64,000 nt of DNA from Campylobacter concisus (GTDB lineage Bacteria; Campylobacterota; Campylobacteria; Campylobacterales; Campylobacteraceae): the NCBI RefSeq assembly GCF_003049735.1, contig NZ_PIRM01000001.1, positions 744,001-808,000 of the forward strand, given 5' to 3'. Below are positions 1-10,486 of the stretch, one piece after another (positions within the stretch are counted from its first letter, which is position 1; every line of letters starts with the position of its first letter). Under the pieces are notes generated by a model that saw nothing but the letters and a program-made list of their open reading frames with translations, was not told the DNA's origin and ran no database searches. Made by a program: the position numbers and the translations under genes.

Positions 1-184
1 TTACGAGCTGATATTTGGATTTTTATAAAATATAAAAATTTTGTGTATTCTATGCTAGTGCTACTTGAAATTTTACAATATACGAAATGAAGTTTTTTTG
101 CTAAAGCCAATACTTTTTAAATAGTGACTTTAGCTAAGAATTAGGCTTACTAAACGTAAATTTAGTAAGAAAGATTAAACTGCT
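1..184. other. Intergenic DNA at window edge with inverted repeat
   Basis: This AT-rich stretch lies downstream of efp. Two plus-strand frames are open from the window edge (one stops at 27, one at 90), so the end of an upstream gene could be here, but neither tail is recognisable. Positions 146-154 and 161-169 form a perfect 9-bp inverted repeat around a 6-nt loop, a possible end signal for efp, although no clean U-run follows on either strand. Confidence 0.4.
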
Positions 185-751
185 TTATTTATTCGCACGC
201 TCGATATACTCGCCACGAACAGTATCTACACGGATAACCTCGCCCTCAAGTACGTGAAATGGTATCTGAACTACCGCACCACTCTCAAGAGTAGCTGGCT
301 TTTTACCACCTTGCGTATCACCCTTGAAATTTGGTGGAGTCTCAACTATCTTTAGCTCAACTACTTGTGGCACTTCAACGCCGATTGCATTGCCATTGTG
401 AAATAAAATTTCAACCATCATGCCATCGATCATCCATTTTTTAACATCACCCACATCCTCATCGCTAATAGCAACTTGCTCATAAGTAACCGTATCCATA
501 AACTGACAATATTCACCATCGTCATAAAGATACTGCATCTCTTTTTCTTCAAGATGTGGTTGCTCGCATTTATCGCCTGCGTGAAAAGTCTTTTCAAGCA
601 CTTTTCCATCGATAAAAGATTTAATTTTTGCACGAACAAAAGCTGCACCTTTACCCGGTTTAACGTGTTGATATTCTACGATTTTATAAGGAACGCCGTC
701 GATCTCGATCTTTAGTCCCTTTTTTAGATCGCCCATTGAATATGAAGCCAT
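185..751 (-). CDS. efp: Elongation factor P
   Basis: EF-P is a soluble translation factor that binds the ribosome next to the P-site tRNA and relieves stalling at consecutive prolines. At 188 residues it has the normal family length. It has the N-terminal KOW-like domain and two following OB domains. The loop KPGKGAAF places the tip lysine at residue 34, the position that is modified in many bacteria; no modification enzyme gene is in this window. The ATG start is supported by AAGGAT shortly upstream. It lies 19 nt beyond the stop of serA and is probably co-transcribed with it. Confidence 0.97.
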   Translation of the reverse strand: MASYSMGDLKKGLKIEIDGVPYKIVEYQHVKPGKGAAFVRAKIKSFIDGKVLEKTFHAGDKCEQPHLEEKEMQYLYDDGEYCQFMDTVTYEQVAISDEDVGDVKKWMIDGMMVEILFHNGNAIGVEVPQVVELKIVETPPNFKGDTQGGKKPATLESGAVVQIPFHVLEGEVIRVDTVRGEYIERANK

Positions 752-770
752 TTTTTATCCTTTCAAAATT

Positions 771-2348
771 TTATATAACTGCGTATTGAGCCCAAACGCA
801 AGCTTCAAGTGCGTTTAGCCTCTCTAACGTTTCTGCTTTTATATGTTCATCAACCAAGATGACGGCAAGTGCCATATTGTGATCATCTCTACCAAGGCGG
901 AAGTCTGCGATATTAATCTTTTCATCAGCTAAAATTTTACTAATCTGAGCGATAACGCCTGGCACGTCATGATTTTTAAAGATGATCATCTTACCTTTTG
1001 GTTTAAAGTCAGTCTTAAAACCATTTATCGTTACGATGCGTTGCTGATTTTCACCAAATACCGTTCCACCAACGGTTACAATGCCATTTTCAGTAGTTAA
1101 GCGAACTGTGATTTTATTTTTAAAAATACTATCTCCGCCAAGGCTAGTTTCAGTCACTATTCCTTTTTCATCGCATAAAAATTTAGCATTTACATAATTT
1201 ATCGCATCACCAAGACTCTCTTTTAAGGCGCCCACGATTGCAAATGTTAGCATTGAATTTGCATATTCGCTAATCTGCCCATGAGTCTCTATGCGGATAG
1301 CCTTGATCGCGCTTTTATTGATCTGTGCAGCAAGAAATGCCATCTTGCTTGTAAGATCGATATAAGGCTCAACAAATGGCGGTAGATCTTCTGTTTTTAT
1401 AGGTAAATTTAACGCATTTGGATAGCTTATACCACGAGCTGCTAAAATAGCTTGCTCGACTGCCTCAACTGCGATATTTCGCTGTGATTCAAGCGTATTT
1501 GCTCCAAGGTGTGGGGTGACACTTACATTATTTAGATCAAGAAGTGGATGATCAGTCGCTGGTTCTTTTGTAAAAACATCAATACCGGCAAATGCTATCT
1601 TGCCACTTTTTAGTCCTTCATAAAGTGCTTCTTCGTTATAAAGACCACCTCTAGCGCAGTTTATAAGTCTTACGCCATCTTTCATTTTTGCGATCTCTTT
1701 GGCGCCGATCATATCAGTTGTCTCTTTAGTCTTTGGTGTATGTATCGTGATAAAATCACATGCTAAAATATCATCAAAATTTTTAGTATAAGTACCGCCC
1801 ATGTCGATAACTTTAGATGGGTCAATATATGGATCATAAGCGATGATCTCCATACCAAAAGCTTTTGCACGAACAGCTACTCTCGAGCCAATATTTCCAA
1901 AGCCGATCACGCCAAGCTTTTTCTTAAAAAGCTCAACCCCATACCACTTCTCGCGTTTCCAAATTCTATCTAGTTTTAGATCGTTGTGAGCGTATTCAAG
2001 AGATCTAGCTGAAGCTAGCATATGCGCCATTGTTAGCTCAACCGCGGCAATAGTGTTTGCAGTTGGAACGTTCATAGCTATTATGCCACGCCTTGAGCAT
2101 CCTTCTATATCGACATTATCTACACCAACACCAGCTCTAACGATAGCTTTTAGTTTTTTACCAGCGTTTAAAAAGGCCTCGTTTACTTCAGTTGAGCTTC
2201 TTGTTATAGCAACATCAGCCTCGCCTAAAATTTTTAAAAGTTCATCTTTGGGCGTATTAACTGCGTCTATTACGTTTATATCTTGCTCTTTCTTTAAAAG
2301 TTCAAAACCTACTGGATGTATCGCATCGCAAACAATGATAGTCTTCAT
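771..2348 (-). CDS. serA: D-3-phosphoglycerate dehydrogenase
   Basis: This enzyme oxidises 3-phosphoglycerate to 3-phosphohydroxypyruvate with NAD, the first step of serine synthesis in the cytoplasm. The 525-residue length is that of the long (type 1) family. Residues about 1-310 form the split catalytic and Rossmann domains (GVIGFGNIG dinucleotide motif; HLGANT near the catalytic histidine). An intervening domain follows, then a C-terminal ACT domain (FKNHDVPGVIAQISKIL), the usual site of serine feedback control. Its ATG overlaps the stop of the upstream membrane-protein gene as ATGA, so the two are translationally coupled. The same neighbours occur in C. jejuni. Confidence 0.97.
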   Translation of the reverse strand: MKTIIVCDAIHPVGFELLKKEQDINVIDAVNTPKDELLKILGEADVAITRSSTEVNEAFLNAGKKLKAIVRAGVGVDNVDIEGCSRRGIIAMNVPTANTIAAVELTMAHMLASARSLEYAHNDLKLDRIWKREKWYGVELFKKKLGVIGFGNIGSRVAVRAKAFGMEIIAYDPYIDPSKVIDMGGTYTKNFDDILACDFITIHTPKTKETTDMIGAKEIAKMKDGVRLINCARGGLYNEEALYEGLKSGKIAFAGIDVFTKEPATDHPLLDLNNVSVTPHLGANTLESQRNIAVEAVEQAILAARGISYPNALNLPIKTEDLPPFVEPYIDLTSKMAFLAAQINKSAIKAIRIETHGQISEYANSMLTFAIVGALKESLGDAINYVNAKFLCDEKGIVTETSLGGDSIFKNKITVRLTTENGIVTVGGTVFGENQQRIVTINGFKTDFKPKGKMIIFKNHDVPGVIAQISKILADEKINIADFRLGRDDHNMALAVILVDEHIKAETLERLNALEACVWAQYAVI

Positions 2349-2827
2349 AATTTTACCTCTCTCACACTTGAGTGGATATCATAAACTCTTAGTTCTAAAA
2401 TGATATTTTGTAGAAGCTTAGAGTCTTGAGTATTTAAAAATATCTGGCTTTTTGCACCATCTTTTACAACAGTAAAATCAACCTCACTTTTTCTTAAAGT
2501 CTGCATCAAACAAAACATTGAATAGATATCGTTTTTATCTATCAAAAGCTCATATGCAGTAATCTTTGGTTTTTCTATTTTGGGTCGGTTGTATTCTATA
2601 AAAATTTCATTTACAGGCAGCACATAATCTCTTTTTCTAATAGTTGCTAGCTCACTCATCCAGTTAATATTGCTGGTCGTGCTTTTGGTTAAATTTTGCT
2701 CATTTGTGATATTTTCTTCATGTATCTGGCTGAAATTTACACTTGCAAATTTAACAAGAGAAATTCCAACCAAACCCAATATTACAAATAGCAGGACAAC
2801 TACTAATAAAAGTACGCGTCTGCCCAT
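2345..2827 (-). CDS. Small membrane-anchored protein between rpsA and serA
   Basis: I do not recognise a functional family. The 160-residue protein starts with positive residues and one strong hydrophobic segment (about residues 4-25, rich in L, V and I) that reads as an uncleaved anchor. The rest would be periplasmic: a Thr/Asn-rich linker and a mixed alpha/beta domain of about 80 residues that resembles a small SPOR- or ACT-like fold only in outline. It begins 5 nt after the rpsA stop and overlaps serA by 4 nt, a position conserved in Campylobacter, so it is a genuine gene in the rpsA-serA unit. Confidence 0.8.
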   Translation of the reverse strand: MGRRVLLLVVVLLFVILGLVGISLVKFASVNFSQIHEENITNEQNLTKSTTSNINWMSELATIRKRDYVLPVNEIFIEYNRPKIEKPKITAYELLIDKNDIYSMFCLMQTLRKSEVDFTVVKDGAKSQIFLNTQDSKLLQNIILELRVYDIHSSVREVKL

Positions 2828-2832
2828 TTAAA

Positions 2833-4509
2833 CTAAAGTAATTGTTCTTTTATAATATCGCCGAGTGTTACTTTATCATCATTATCATTGATCTCATTTA
2901 ACACTTCACGCTCTTTTTGTTTTGCTAAACGACGTATGCTTAGGCGAATTCTATTTTTCTTCTCATCGATAAATGCGATAGCTGCTTCAATCTCATCACC
3001 GATCTTAAGTGTGCTAACATCTACACTACCTAGATCTTCTTTGCGGATCAGCGCATCAACGTTATTACCAAGCTCTACAAACACGCCAAAGTCTTTAATA
3101 TCGCGAATTGTTCCTTTTACGATATCGCCTACATTAAATTTATCAGCAAATGCTTGAACTGGACTTTGTTTTAGATCTTTTAGGCTGAGTGAAACTTTTT
3201 GTTCAGCGCTATCGATTTTGATGATTTTTACTTCAAGCTCGTCACCAGCTTTAAACATGTCTTTGCATTTATCGTTTCTATCCCAAGATGCGTCTTCGTT
3301 ATGCAACAAGCCTTCAACGCAACCCACTCTAACAAATGCACCAAAATTTGTAATAGTTGTCACAACGCCTTTTACTACGTCACCCTCTTTGTGTTTTGCC
3401 TTAAATTCATCAAATGGCTTTGGAAGTAAATTTTTAAGGCTCACTCTTAGACGATGTCCTTTAGCATCTATCTCAATAACCTCAACATCAATCTCTTGGC
3501 CTTCATTGATGTGATCTTTTGGATTTTTGATATTTTTGTCCCATGAAATTTCAGATATATGTAAAAATCCTTCAATATCATTTCCAAGATCAACAAATGC
3601 GCCATAAGGCTCGATATTACTAACTGTAACTTTGATAGTGTCACCAACCTCTAGTCCATCATTTATGATCTCTTCCCAAGGATCTGGAGTAGCTGCCTTG
3701 ATAGATAAAGACAAGTGGCGTTTTTCGTTGTCATAGCTGATAACTTTAACCAAAACTTTATCGCCTTCTTTATATAGTGAGCTAGGATTTACTGGACCCT
3801 TATAGCTTATCTCACTATAATGCACAAGTCCATCGACTCCGCCAACATCAACAAACATGCCATAAGTTGTGATTTTTTTAACTGTACCCTCTATAACGCT
3901 ATCGTTTTCTACTATGCTCGATAGAGCTTCTTTACGTTTTTTGCGATCATCATCTAAAATTTTCTTTCTAGAGACAACGATGCTATTTTCTTCTTTATCA
4001 ATTTTTATAACTCTTACTTTATATGTTTTACCAATTACTCCTTCAGCGTTTTTAAATCCGCTGTGCGTTCTTGGTAAGAAAAATTCTACGCCATTTGCGT
4101 CTTGAGTGATAAAACCACCTTTATTTTTTCCAACTACTTTTACGTCGATTTCGCCAGAATTTTCAGGATCGTAAGCTTCGATGAAAGCTTTAACTTTCTC
4201 TTTTCTAAGTGCTTTTTTGTGCGACACTATAGGTCTTCCATTTCTTGATCCAGTTATTACAACTTTGATCGTATCGCCAACTTTATGCGTCAGGTTGCCG
4301 TTTGCATCAGTGATCTCAGAAACATTTAAAATGCCTTCTGACTTCTTGCCAACATCGATTAAAACCTCATCGCCATTGATACTGACGATCTTTGCGTCAC
4401 TATCTTCTTCAGTCTTTTTAAAAGACTCCTCTAACATCGCAGCAAAATCGATATCTTCGATATCTTCGTCTTTTGCTTTTCCTAATTGAACACTTTTGTT
4501 CACAGCCAT
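2833..4509 (-). CDS. rpsA: 30S ribosomal protein S1
   Basis: S1 binds mRNA on the 30S subunit and helps unstructured leaders initiate. The 558 residues contain six consecutive S1 (OB-fold) repeats, seen as repeating GxV..I...GAFVdlG and EGLLH/EGFLHISE cores between about residue 35 and 530. That is the full proteobacterial domain number. Its ATG is preceded by AAAGGATCAAG, and a TATAAT box lies about 46 nt upstream of the start. The gene is not fused to ispH, unlike in some Gram-positives, although ispH is its upstream neighbour. Confidence 0.97.
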   Translation of the reverse strand: MAVNKSVQLGKAKDEDIEDIDFAAMLEESFKKTEEDSDAKIVSINGDEVLIDVGKKSEGILNVSEITDANGNLTHKVGDTIKVVITGSRNGRPIVSHKKALRKEKVKAFIEAYDPENSGEIDVKVVGKNKGGFITQDANGVEFFLPRTHSGFKNAEGVIGKTYKVRVIKIDKEENSIVVSRKKILDDDRKKRKEALSSIVENDSVIEGTVKKITTYGMFVDVGGVDGLVHYSEISYKGPVNPSSLYKEGDKVLVKVISYDNEKRHLSLSIKAATPDPWEEIINDGLEVGDTIKVTVSNIEPYGAFVDLGNDIEGFLHISEISWDKNIKNPKDHINEGQEIDVEVIEIDAKGHRLRVSLKNLLPKPFDEFKAKHKEGDVVKGVVTTITNFGAFVRVGCVEGLLHNEDASWDRNDKCKDMFKAGDELEVKIIKIDSAEQKVSLSLKDLKQSPVQAFADKFNVGDIVKGTIRDIKDFGVFVELGNNVDALIRKEDLGSVDVSTLKIGDEIEAAIAFIDEKKNRIRLSIRRLAKQKEREVLNEINDNDDKVTLGDIIKEQLL

Positions 4510-4554
4510 CTTGATCCTTTAAATTTTATTATGCCAGTAGAGGCAAATTGGCTT

Positions 4555-4560
4555 ATTATA
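4555..4560 (-). promoter_or_regulatory. Putative -10 box for rpsA
   Basis: TATAAT on the minus strand, 46 nt upstream of the rpsA ATG, in the 80-nt gap after ispH. Campylobacter housekeeping promoters rely mainly on the -10 element, so no -35 is assigned. Confidence 0.55.
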
Positions 4561-4589
4561 GTTAATTGTGGCTTTAGCTAGGATAAATT

Positions 4590-5414
4590 TTATACTTTTT
4601 TGATTCTGTCAACGACTTTTTGTATGATCCAGTCAGGCGTACTTGCACCAGCACTTATGCCACACAAATTTTTACCATCAAACCATGATTTTTCAAGCTC
4701 TTCTTCGCTTTCTATCAGGTAGCTATCTTCGCAGAAATTTTTAGATATTAGATAGAGTTGTTTTGTATTTGAGCTATTTTTTCCGCCGATTATTATCATC
4801 ACATCAGCCCTTTTTGCTAAATTTTTAGCAGCCTCTTGGTTTTCAAATGTTGCGTTGCAGATAGTGTTAAAAACACGCACCTCTTTTACGTGAAGCATAA
4901 GGTAGTTTGCGATTTGCATAAATTTCTCAACTTTTCTAGTCGTTTGACTAACAAGAGCGACCTTTTGCTTAAATTTAATGCCATCTAGCTCGCTCTCTTC
5001 AAGTACGACGTAGACGTTACCCTTAGCGTATGACTTCACACCTTTTACCTCAGGGTGGTGCATGTCGCCATAGATCACCACATCATAGCCCTCTTCACTC
5101 ATTTTTTCACAAATTTGTTGCGGCTTTGTCACAAATGGGCAAGTTGCATCGATCACTTTTATATCGGTTTTTTTTAGCTCCGCAAGGTCATTTTTAGTAA
5201 TACCATGAGTGCGGATGATAGCCTTTTTCTCATCTTTTAGCTCGTTTATGCCATCAAGCGTCTTTACATTGTAGTTTTTTTCAAGCCTGTTTATCTCTTC
5301 ATTGTTATGAATGAGGGGCCCAATGGTTGCAGCATCTCCTGCATTTTCAGCAATCTTTATCGCCCTTTTTACACCAAAGCAAAATCCATAACTACTAGCA
5401 AGCTCAATCTTCAA
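4590..5414 (-). CDS. ispH: 4-hydroxy-3-methylbut-2-enyl diphosphate reductase (LytB/IspH)
   Basis: IspH is an iron-sulphur enzyme that reduces HMBPP to IPP and DMAPP, the last step of the non-mevalonate isoprenoid pathway. The three cluster cysteines are visible at residues 12 (GFCFGVKRA), 92 (DATCP) and 186 (NTICNAT). The conserved histidines H38 and H120 are also present. At 274 residues it has the short bacterial length. The best start is TTG: it gives the canonical N-terminus and overlaps the end of aroA by 11 nt. It is probably expressed from the pheS promoter through pheT and aroA. Confidence 0.96.
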   Translation of the reverse strand: MKIELASSYGFCFGVKRAIKIAENAGDAATIGPLIHNNEEINRLEKNYNVKTLDGINELKDEKKAIIRTHGITKNDLAELKKTDIKVIDATCPFVTKPQQICEKMSEEGYDVVIYGDMHHPEVKGVKSYAKGNVYVVLEESELDGIKFKQKVALVSQTTRKVEKFMQIANYLMLHVKEVRVFNTICNATFENQEAAKNLAKRADVMIIIGGKNSSNTKQLYLISKNFCEDSYLIESEEELEKSWFDGKNLCGISAGASTPDWIIQKVVDRIKKV

Positions 5415-6681
5415 CTCTAACTCCCATTTTCTTTAAAATTTCAGCAAAATTTGGAAATGAAGTGGCGATAAATTCGCTCTTTTCTATCTGCATGCCGCAC
5501 TTTAGTCCAAGCACAGCAAAACTCATCGCAATCCTATGATCTCCGTAGCTATCTATCGTGGCAAATTTAGCCTCAGAGCCATTTATGATAAAGCCATCTT
5601 CAAGCTCGCTAGCATCAACGCCGCACTGCTTTAATGCATTTATCGTGACAGCTATCCTATCGCTCTCTTTTACACGAAGCTCTTTGGCATTTGTCAGCTT
5701 GCTTTGGCCTTTGGCGCAGGCAAATGCGATGGCTAAAGCTGGAGCTTCGTCAATGAGCCACGAGATATTTTCGCTAACCTCTACACCTTTTAAATCTGGT
5801 GAGTACTTGACATCGATATCGCCGATATCTTCATATTTGCTTGAAGTTTTGTGAAATTTTATCTCAGCTCCCATTTTTTCTAGAATTTTATAAGCTTCGA
5901 TCCGAGTTTTATTTAACAAGATATTTTTTAAAATGATATGCGAATTTGGGATAATTAGAGCTGCGACCGCAAAGAAAAATGCTGAACTTGGATCATTTGG
6001 CACGTCTATATCAAGTGGCGCAAGTGGGGCTTTCATCGGCTCTAGCTTAATCTCTAGGCCGTCACGCTTTATATCAGCTCCCATGCCAGCAAGCATGCGC
6101 TCAGTATGATCTCTGCTTAGCTCTGGTTCACTAAATTTGCAACCATTTGAGTAAAGAGCCGCTAATAAAAGCGCACTTTTTACCTGAGCTGAGGCGATCT
6201 TGCTATCAAAACTAAATCTTTCAAATTTAGTCCCTCTTATGCAAAGAGGAGCATTGTTTGCGTTATTTGCACCATCTATCTTTGCACCCATATCGCTTAG
6301 AGGCTTTGCTATCCTTGCCATCGGGCGAGAATTTAAATATTTATCGCCACTTAGCACGAAAAAGCCGTCCTGCGCGGCTAGTAGCCCCATAAAAAGCCTC
6401 ATCGCCGTGCCAGAGTTGCCACACTCTAAAATTTCATTTGGCTCTTTTATCTTTTGTGGCGGAGTGATCGTTATCTCAGCTCCGTTATCTTCGATCTTTG
6501 CGCCAAGGAGCTCGACTATTTTTAAGGTATTTAGCGTGTCGCCTGCTCTTAGATAGTTTCTAACGCGAGATGGCTTGTCGCTTAAAAGCGAAAACATCGC
6601 GCATCTATGCGAGATAGACTTGTCGGCTGCGATGTCATCGATAGTTAAATTTAGACTTTTTTCTAGTGGATAAATTCTCAT
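5404..6681 (-). CDS. aroA: 3-phosphoshikimate 1-carboxyvinyltransferase (EPSP synthase)
   Basis: AroA transfers enolpyruvate from PEP to shikimate-3-phosphate in the cytoplasm on the way to chorismate. The 425 residues show the two-domain EPSP synthase pattern: DKSISHR at the N-terminus (substrate lysine and serine), the ECGNSGTAMRL loop near residue 90, the NSRPM segment, and the C-terminal KESDR and GDHRIAM motifs. The start ATG overlaps the pheT stop by 4 nt (ATGA), and its end overlaps ispH. The coupling of aromatic synthesis with phenylalanyl-tRNA synthetase genes is conserved in Campylobacter. Confidence 0.97.
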   Translation of the reverse strand: MRIYPLEKSLNLTIDDIAADKSISHRCAMFSLLSDKPSRVRNYLRAGDTLNTLKIVELLGAKIEDNGAEITITPPQKIKEPNEILECGNSGTAMRLFMGLLAAQDGFFVLSGDKYLNSRPMARIAKPLSDMGAKIDGANNANNAPLCIRGTKFERFSFDSKIASAQVKSALLLAALYSNGCKFSEPELSRDHTERMLAGMGADIKRDGLEIKLEPMKAPLAPLDIDVPNDPSSAFFFAVAALIIPNSHIILKNILLNKTRIEAYKILEKMGAEIKFHKTSSKYEDIGDIDVKYSPDLKGVEVSENISWLIDEAPALAIAFACAKGQSKLTNAKELRVKESDRIAVTINALKQCGVDASELEDGFIINGSEAKFATIDSYGDHRIAMSFAVLGLKCGMQIEKSEFIATSFPNFAEILKKMGVRVED

Positions 6682-9014
6682 CTTATTCCGATATTTAGTT
6701 TATCTTTTAGCTCGCTTAAAATTTTATCCATAAGTGCGTTTATATCGTCATCTTCAAGCGTTTTTTCCATATCTTGGAATATAAATTTGAGGCTAAGACT
6801 GATCGAGCCATTTAGCTTCGCATCTTTATAAATATCAACTGGTAAAAATTCTTTTAGCTCTTTTAAATTTAGCCCTCTTATGCACTCATAAATTCGTCCA
6901 GCCTCGAAATTTTCAGGCACGATGAGACTAAGATCCCTTGTTGTACTTTGAAATTTTGAGTAAGGCACTGCTAAGATCGGCTCAAATTTAAGCTTTGCAA
7001 AATCAATCTCACAAACATAAGTTTTAGGCAGATCCCTTTTTGCTTCTACTCTTGCATCGACTCTGCCGATATAGCCGATCTTTTCGCCATTTTGATAGAT
7101 ATATGCCTGCTCGTATGGGCTAAGATACGATAGTTCGCGGCAAGGTTTTAGCTCAAATTTACCTATGACATTTTGCACCATCGCTGCAAATGCATAGAAA
7201 TTTGCCTCCTCGCCTTTTGCGCCGTTTATCAGCGTAGGCTCTTTCAAAAGTCCAGACACAACAAAGCCTAAATTTAAGCCCTGATTTGCATTTTCATCAA
7301 AAATTTCTCCAAGCTCAAATAATCTAACTGAGCGTTTTGAGTTTTTGATATTTTTCTCGCTTGAGCTTAGAAGGTGATTAACAAGTGTCGGTCTAAGCGT
7401 GTTTAGCTCGTTGTTTATAGGATTTAGTATCTTGACTTTGCATGGCTTAAAATTTAGCTCGCTAAGCTCATCCTCACTATCAAAGACATAGTGTACGCTT
7501 TCAAAAAAGCCATTATCAGCTGCTCTACGCCTTAAATTTAGGGCGTTTTTATAGTCAAAATATGTCTTATTTAGCCTATTTTTCTCAGAGAAATTTAGTG
7601 GTTTTGAGGCGATATTGTCTATGCCTACTATCCTTACGATCTCCTCGCAAACATCGTGAGAATTTACTATATCATGGCGAAATAACGGCACTTTTACGTT
7701 AAAGCTTTCTTGCTCAACATTTACTGCGATCTCAAAACCAAGTTTCTTTAAAATTTTAACGACGTCATTTCTAGCTATATCTTGACCGATCATATTTTTA
7801 AGCTCAAAAAGAGAGATGCTTAGTGTTATAGGCTCGGTGTTTAAAAGCGACTGCTGTGAGCCAGCAAAGAGATTTAGAGTATCTTTAAAATTAGCAAGCC
7901 TTTTAAATAAATAATCCGCACCATAAGCCAAATTTGGCTCACTGCCACGACTTGAGCGATAAATTTGATCACCCTTTGGTAAATTTTTATTTTCAAAAAT
8001 AGCTTTTGAAACTACATCTGGCTTTACGTAGCTAGCTTCTACTAAGATCACTTTTGACTTCTCATCTACTCTTGCTACGTCACTTTGGTAAATTCCAGCA
8101 ATGCCTAAATTTTTATCACCGCAATAAACGACACATTCGCCATTTTCGCCATTTTTTATATCAAAAACAGCCTTTTCGCCTTCACTTACAAGTTTAGCGT
8201 GATCATAAGCCCTAAATAAAACACCCGTGCAAAATGTCGCGTATTCAAGCAGTCTCTCAACTAAATTTGTCTTTTGGCACTCTATTAATGCTAGACGCAT
8301 GCGAGTTATTAGATTTTCATATAGTCCCTCTTTTAGCTCAAAAGCCTTATATAAAAATGACCCATTTACTTTATCCTCTGCTCGCACAGAAGCTATTCTG
8401 CCAATACCTAGTAAATTTTCGCTTTCATCGTCTTCGTGGCTATCTTTCATATTTAGATCAAGCGCTGCACAAATTTCTCTTGCGATGCCATGTAAATTTT
8501 GGCAATCGCCTCTGTTTGCTGTGACATCAACTTCGATTACCGTATCTTTAAATACCTCAAATTCGCTAAGGCTTGTACCAAGTTTTAGCTTGCCGATGCT
8601 CTCATCAAGCGGTAAAATTCCATCGTTTACCTTTGGAAGTCCCAGCTCACTTGAAGAGCAGATCATACCACTTGACTCGATACCTCTTAGCTTTGCTTTT
8701 TTTATCTCAAGACTATTTGGCATAGTCGTGCCAATAAGTGCAACTGGCACAAACTGGCCAGCTTCAACATTTTTAGCCCCACACACGATCTGAAGCGTCT
8801 CTCCACCAACATCCACTTGACAAATGCTTAGTTTATCGGCATCTGGGTGCTTTTCTCTACTTTTTATGTAGCCAACCACGATACTCTTTGGTAAATTTAT
8901 CTCTTTATAACTATCAACCTCTAGCCCGATAGAATTTAATGTCTTTGAAAGTGTCTCGCCGCTAACGTCGCTAAGGTCGATCCACTCGTTTAACCAATGC
9001 TTTGAAATTATCAT
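6678..9014 (-). CDS. pheT: Phenylalanyl-tRNA synthetase beta subunit
   Basis: PheT is the larger subunit of the alpha2-beta2 enzyme that charges tRNA-Phe. The 778 residues carry, in order, an OB-type tRNA-binding domain (about 40-150), the B3/B4 editing domain (about 210-390), the B5 DNA-binding-like domain (about 400-480), the inactive synthetase-like core, and a C-terminal ferredoxin-fold anticodon-binding domain ([15 protein letters not shown] near residue 690). It overlaps pheS and aroA by 4 nt each, so translation of the subunits is coupled. Confidence 0.97.
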   Translation of the reverse strand: MIISKHWLNEWIDLSDVSGETLSKTLNSIGLEVDSYKEINLPKSIVVGYIKSREKHPDADKLSICQVDVGGETLQIVCGAKNVEAGQFVPVALIGTTMPNSLEIKKAKLRGIESSGMICSSSELGLPKVNDGILPLDESIGKLKLGTSLSEFEVFKDTVIEVDVTANRGDCQNLHGIAREICAALDLNMKDSHEDDESENLLGIGRIASVRAEDKVNGSFLYKAFELKEGLYENLITRMRLALIECQKTNLVERLLEYATFCTGVLFRAYDHAKLVSEGEKAVFDIKNGENGECVVYCGDKNLGIAGIYQSDVARVDEKSKVILVEASYVKPDVVSKAIFENKNLPKGDQIYRSSRGSEPNLAYGADYLFKRLANFKDTLNLFAGSQQSLLNTEPITLSISLFELKNMIGQDIARNDVVKILKKLGFEIAVNVEQESFNVKVPLFRHDIVNSHDVCEEIVRIVGIDNIASKPLNFSEKNRLNKTYFDYKNALNLRRRAADNGFFESVHYVFDSEDELSELNFKPCKVKILNPINNELNTLRPTLVNHLLSSSEKNIKNSKRSVRLFELGEIFDENANQGLNLGFVVSGLLKEPTLINGAKGEEANFYAFAAMVQNVIGKFELKPCRELSYLSPYEQAYIYQNGEKIGYIGRVDARVEAKRDLPKTYVCEIDFAKLKFEPILAVPYSKFQSTTRDLSLIVPENFEAGRIYECIRGLNLKELKEFLPVDIYKDAKLNGSISLSLKFIFQDMEKTLEDDDINALMDKILSELKDKLNIGIR

Positions 9015-10006
9015 TTAAACTGCTCCAACAATCTTAAATCTCCCTCAAAAAGCGACCTTAGATCAGGCACTCTATGAAGCAACATTGCAAATCTCTCAAC
9101 CCCAAGGCCAAAGGCGTATCCACTTACATTTTTATAGCCAACCGCCTTAAATACATTTGGATCAACGACGCCACATCCAAGCACCTCAAGCCAAGTAGTC
9201 TGCTTGCACACCCTGCAACCCTTGCCATGGCAAAATATACAACTAATATCAACCTCTGCGCTAGGCTCCGTAAATGGAAAGAAGCTAGGGCGAAAACGCA
9301 CTTCAACGTCGCCAAACATATGCTTTAAAAAGCCCTCAAGCATTGATTTTAAATTTGCAAAGCTAACTTTCTCAGCATCCTCCACCACAAGGGCCTCGAT
9401 CTGGTGAAACATCGGTGTATGCGTTAAGTCCATATCACGTCTAAAGACGGTGCCTGGCGCTATCATGCGAATAGGCGGCTTTTGATTTAGCATAGTTCGC
9501 ACCTGAACTGGGCTCGTATGCGTCCTTAAAAGTCTAAAATCATCTAGATAAAATGTATCTTGCATATCCCTTGCTGGGTGATATTTTGGTAAATTTAGCG
9601 CCTCAAAGTTGTGAAAATCATCTTCTATAAGTGGTCCGGTTTCAAGTGAGAAATTTAGCGCTAAAAAGTATTCAATTATCTTATCCATCGTAGCCATAAC
9701 AGGGTGCAGCGCTCCACTAGCAACAGGCTCGTTAAATAGCGTGATATCAGCAGCCTCTTTTTTCATCTTGTTATCTATCTCTTGCTCGCTAAGCTCAGCC
9801 TTTTTAGCTTCTATTAGCGCGCCAAGCTCATCTCTTTGCTTGTTTAGATTTGCTGCAAAATCCTTTTTTTCATCCTCACTAAGCTCTTTTAGCTTTGCAA
9901 AACCTTGCGCCAAGATGCCCTTTTTGCCAAAAATTTCTACCCTGACCTTCTCAAGATCGTCAAGCGTTGAAATTTCATTTTTGATTTTATTAACGAAATC
10001 TTGCAA
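9011..10006 (-). CDS. pheS: Phenylalanyl-tRNA synthetase alpha subunit
   Basis: PheS carries the class II catalytic core that activates phenylalanine and aminoacylates tRNA-Phe. The N-terminal ~85 residues form the coiled-coil arm. Motif 2 is visible as [18 protein letters not shown] and motif 3 as [15 protein letters not shown] four-cysteine cluster ([12 protein letters not shown]) near residue 260 suggests a bound metal ion. The start is TTG, fitting the usual MQ-type N-terminus and an upstream AAAGGT. It is the first gene of the pheS-pheT-aroA-ispH unit and diverges from the HIT gene. Confidence 0.96.
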   Translation of the reverse strand: MQDFVNKIKNEISTLDDLEKVRVEIFGKKGILAQGFAKLKELSEDEKKDFAANLNKQRDELGALIEAKKAELSEQEIDNKMKKEAADITLFNEPVASGALHPVMATMDKIIEYFLALNFSLETGPLIEDDFHNFEALNLPKYHPARDMQDTFYLDDFRLLRTHTSPVQVRTMLNQKPPIRMIAPGTVFRRDMDLTHTPMFHQIEALVVEDAEKVSFANLKSMLEGFLKHMFGDVEVRFRPSFFPFTEPSAEVDISCIFCHGKGCRVCKQTTWLEVLGCGVVDPNVFKAVGYKNVSGYAFGLGVERFAMLLHRVPDLRSLFEGDLRLLEQFK

Positions 10007-10034
10007 TTTTTTACCTTTATAAATTTTTGAGTCG

Positions 10035-10042
10035 ATTTTATA
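10035..10042 (-). promoter_or_regulatory. Putative -10 region for pheS operon
   Basis: TATAAAAT on the minus strand about 30 nt upstream of the pheS TTG, inside the 118-nt divergent gap. It is the only good -10 candidate on this strand here. Confidence 0.45.
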
Positions 10043-10093
10043 GAAAAAGAGTTAAAATCAAGATAAAGAGCGCGAAATTTAAGCACACTTTGA

Positions 10094-10099
10094 TATAAT
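10094..10099 (+). promoter_or_regulatory. Putative extended -10 box for the HIT gene
   Basis: TGATATAAT, with the TATAAT hexamer at these positions, lies 25 nt before the ATG. The same TGATATAAT string precedes pal on the other strand. The spacing implies a very short leader. Confidence 0.55.
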
Positions 10100-10124
10100 T
10101 TTGCAAAATTTCAAAGGAGCTAAA

Positions 10125-10478
10125 ATGACCATATTTGAAAAGATCGTAGCTGGTGAAATCCCTTGCAACAAAGTGCTTGAAAGCGAGAAATTTCTAGCTT
10201 TTAACGATATAAATCCAAAAGCACCGATCCACATCCTAATCATCCCAAAAAAACACTATAAAAATTTCCAAGAGATGGATCCAATTTTAATGGGAGAGAT
10301 GACAAAATTTATCCAAGAAGTGGCGACCTTAATGGGCGTTGATAAGAGCGGATACCGCCTTATAACAAACTGCGGTGAAAACGGCGGTCAAGAGGTTATG
10401 CATCTGCATTTTCACCTGCTTGGCGGAGCTAAGCTTGGCTGGAGCGAAGGCGTAGCTGATCCACAAAGCACATTTTAA
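10125..10478 (+). CDS. HIT family nucleotide-binding hydrolase
   Basis: This 117-residue protein belongs to the histidine-triad (HINT/PKCI-like) branch, which hydrolyses nucleoside phosphoramidates and related adducts in the cytoplasm. The triad HLHFH has its histidines at residues 93, 95 and 97, followed by LLGG, and the NDINPKAPIHILIIPKKH block is typical. The ATG at 10125 is chosen over an in-frame TTG 24 nt upstream because AAGGAG sits 5 nt before it and the family begins MTIFEKI. It is monocistronic, bounded by a promoter and a strong hairpin. The exact substrate is unknown. Confidence 0.95.
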   Translation: MTIFEKIVAGEIPCNKVLESEKFLAFNDINPKAPIHILIIPKKHYKNFQEMDPILMGEMTKFIQEVATLMGVDKSGYRLITNCGENGGQEVMHLHFHLLGGAKLGWSEGVADPQSTF

Positions 10479-10486
10479 TAACTTCT

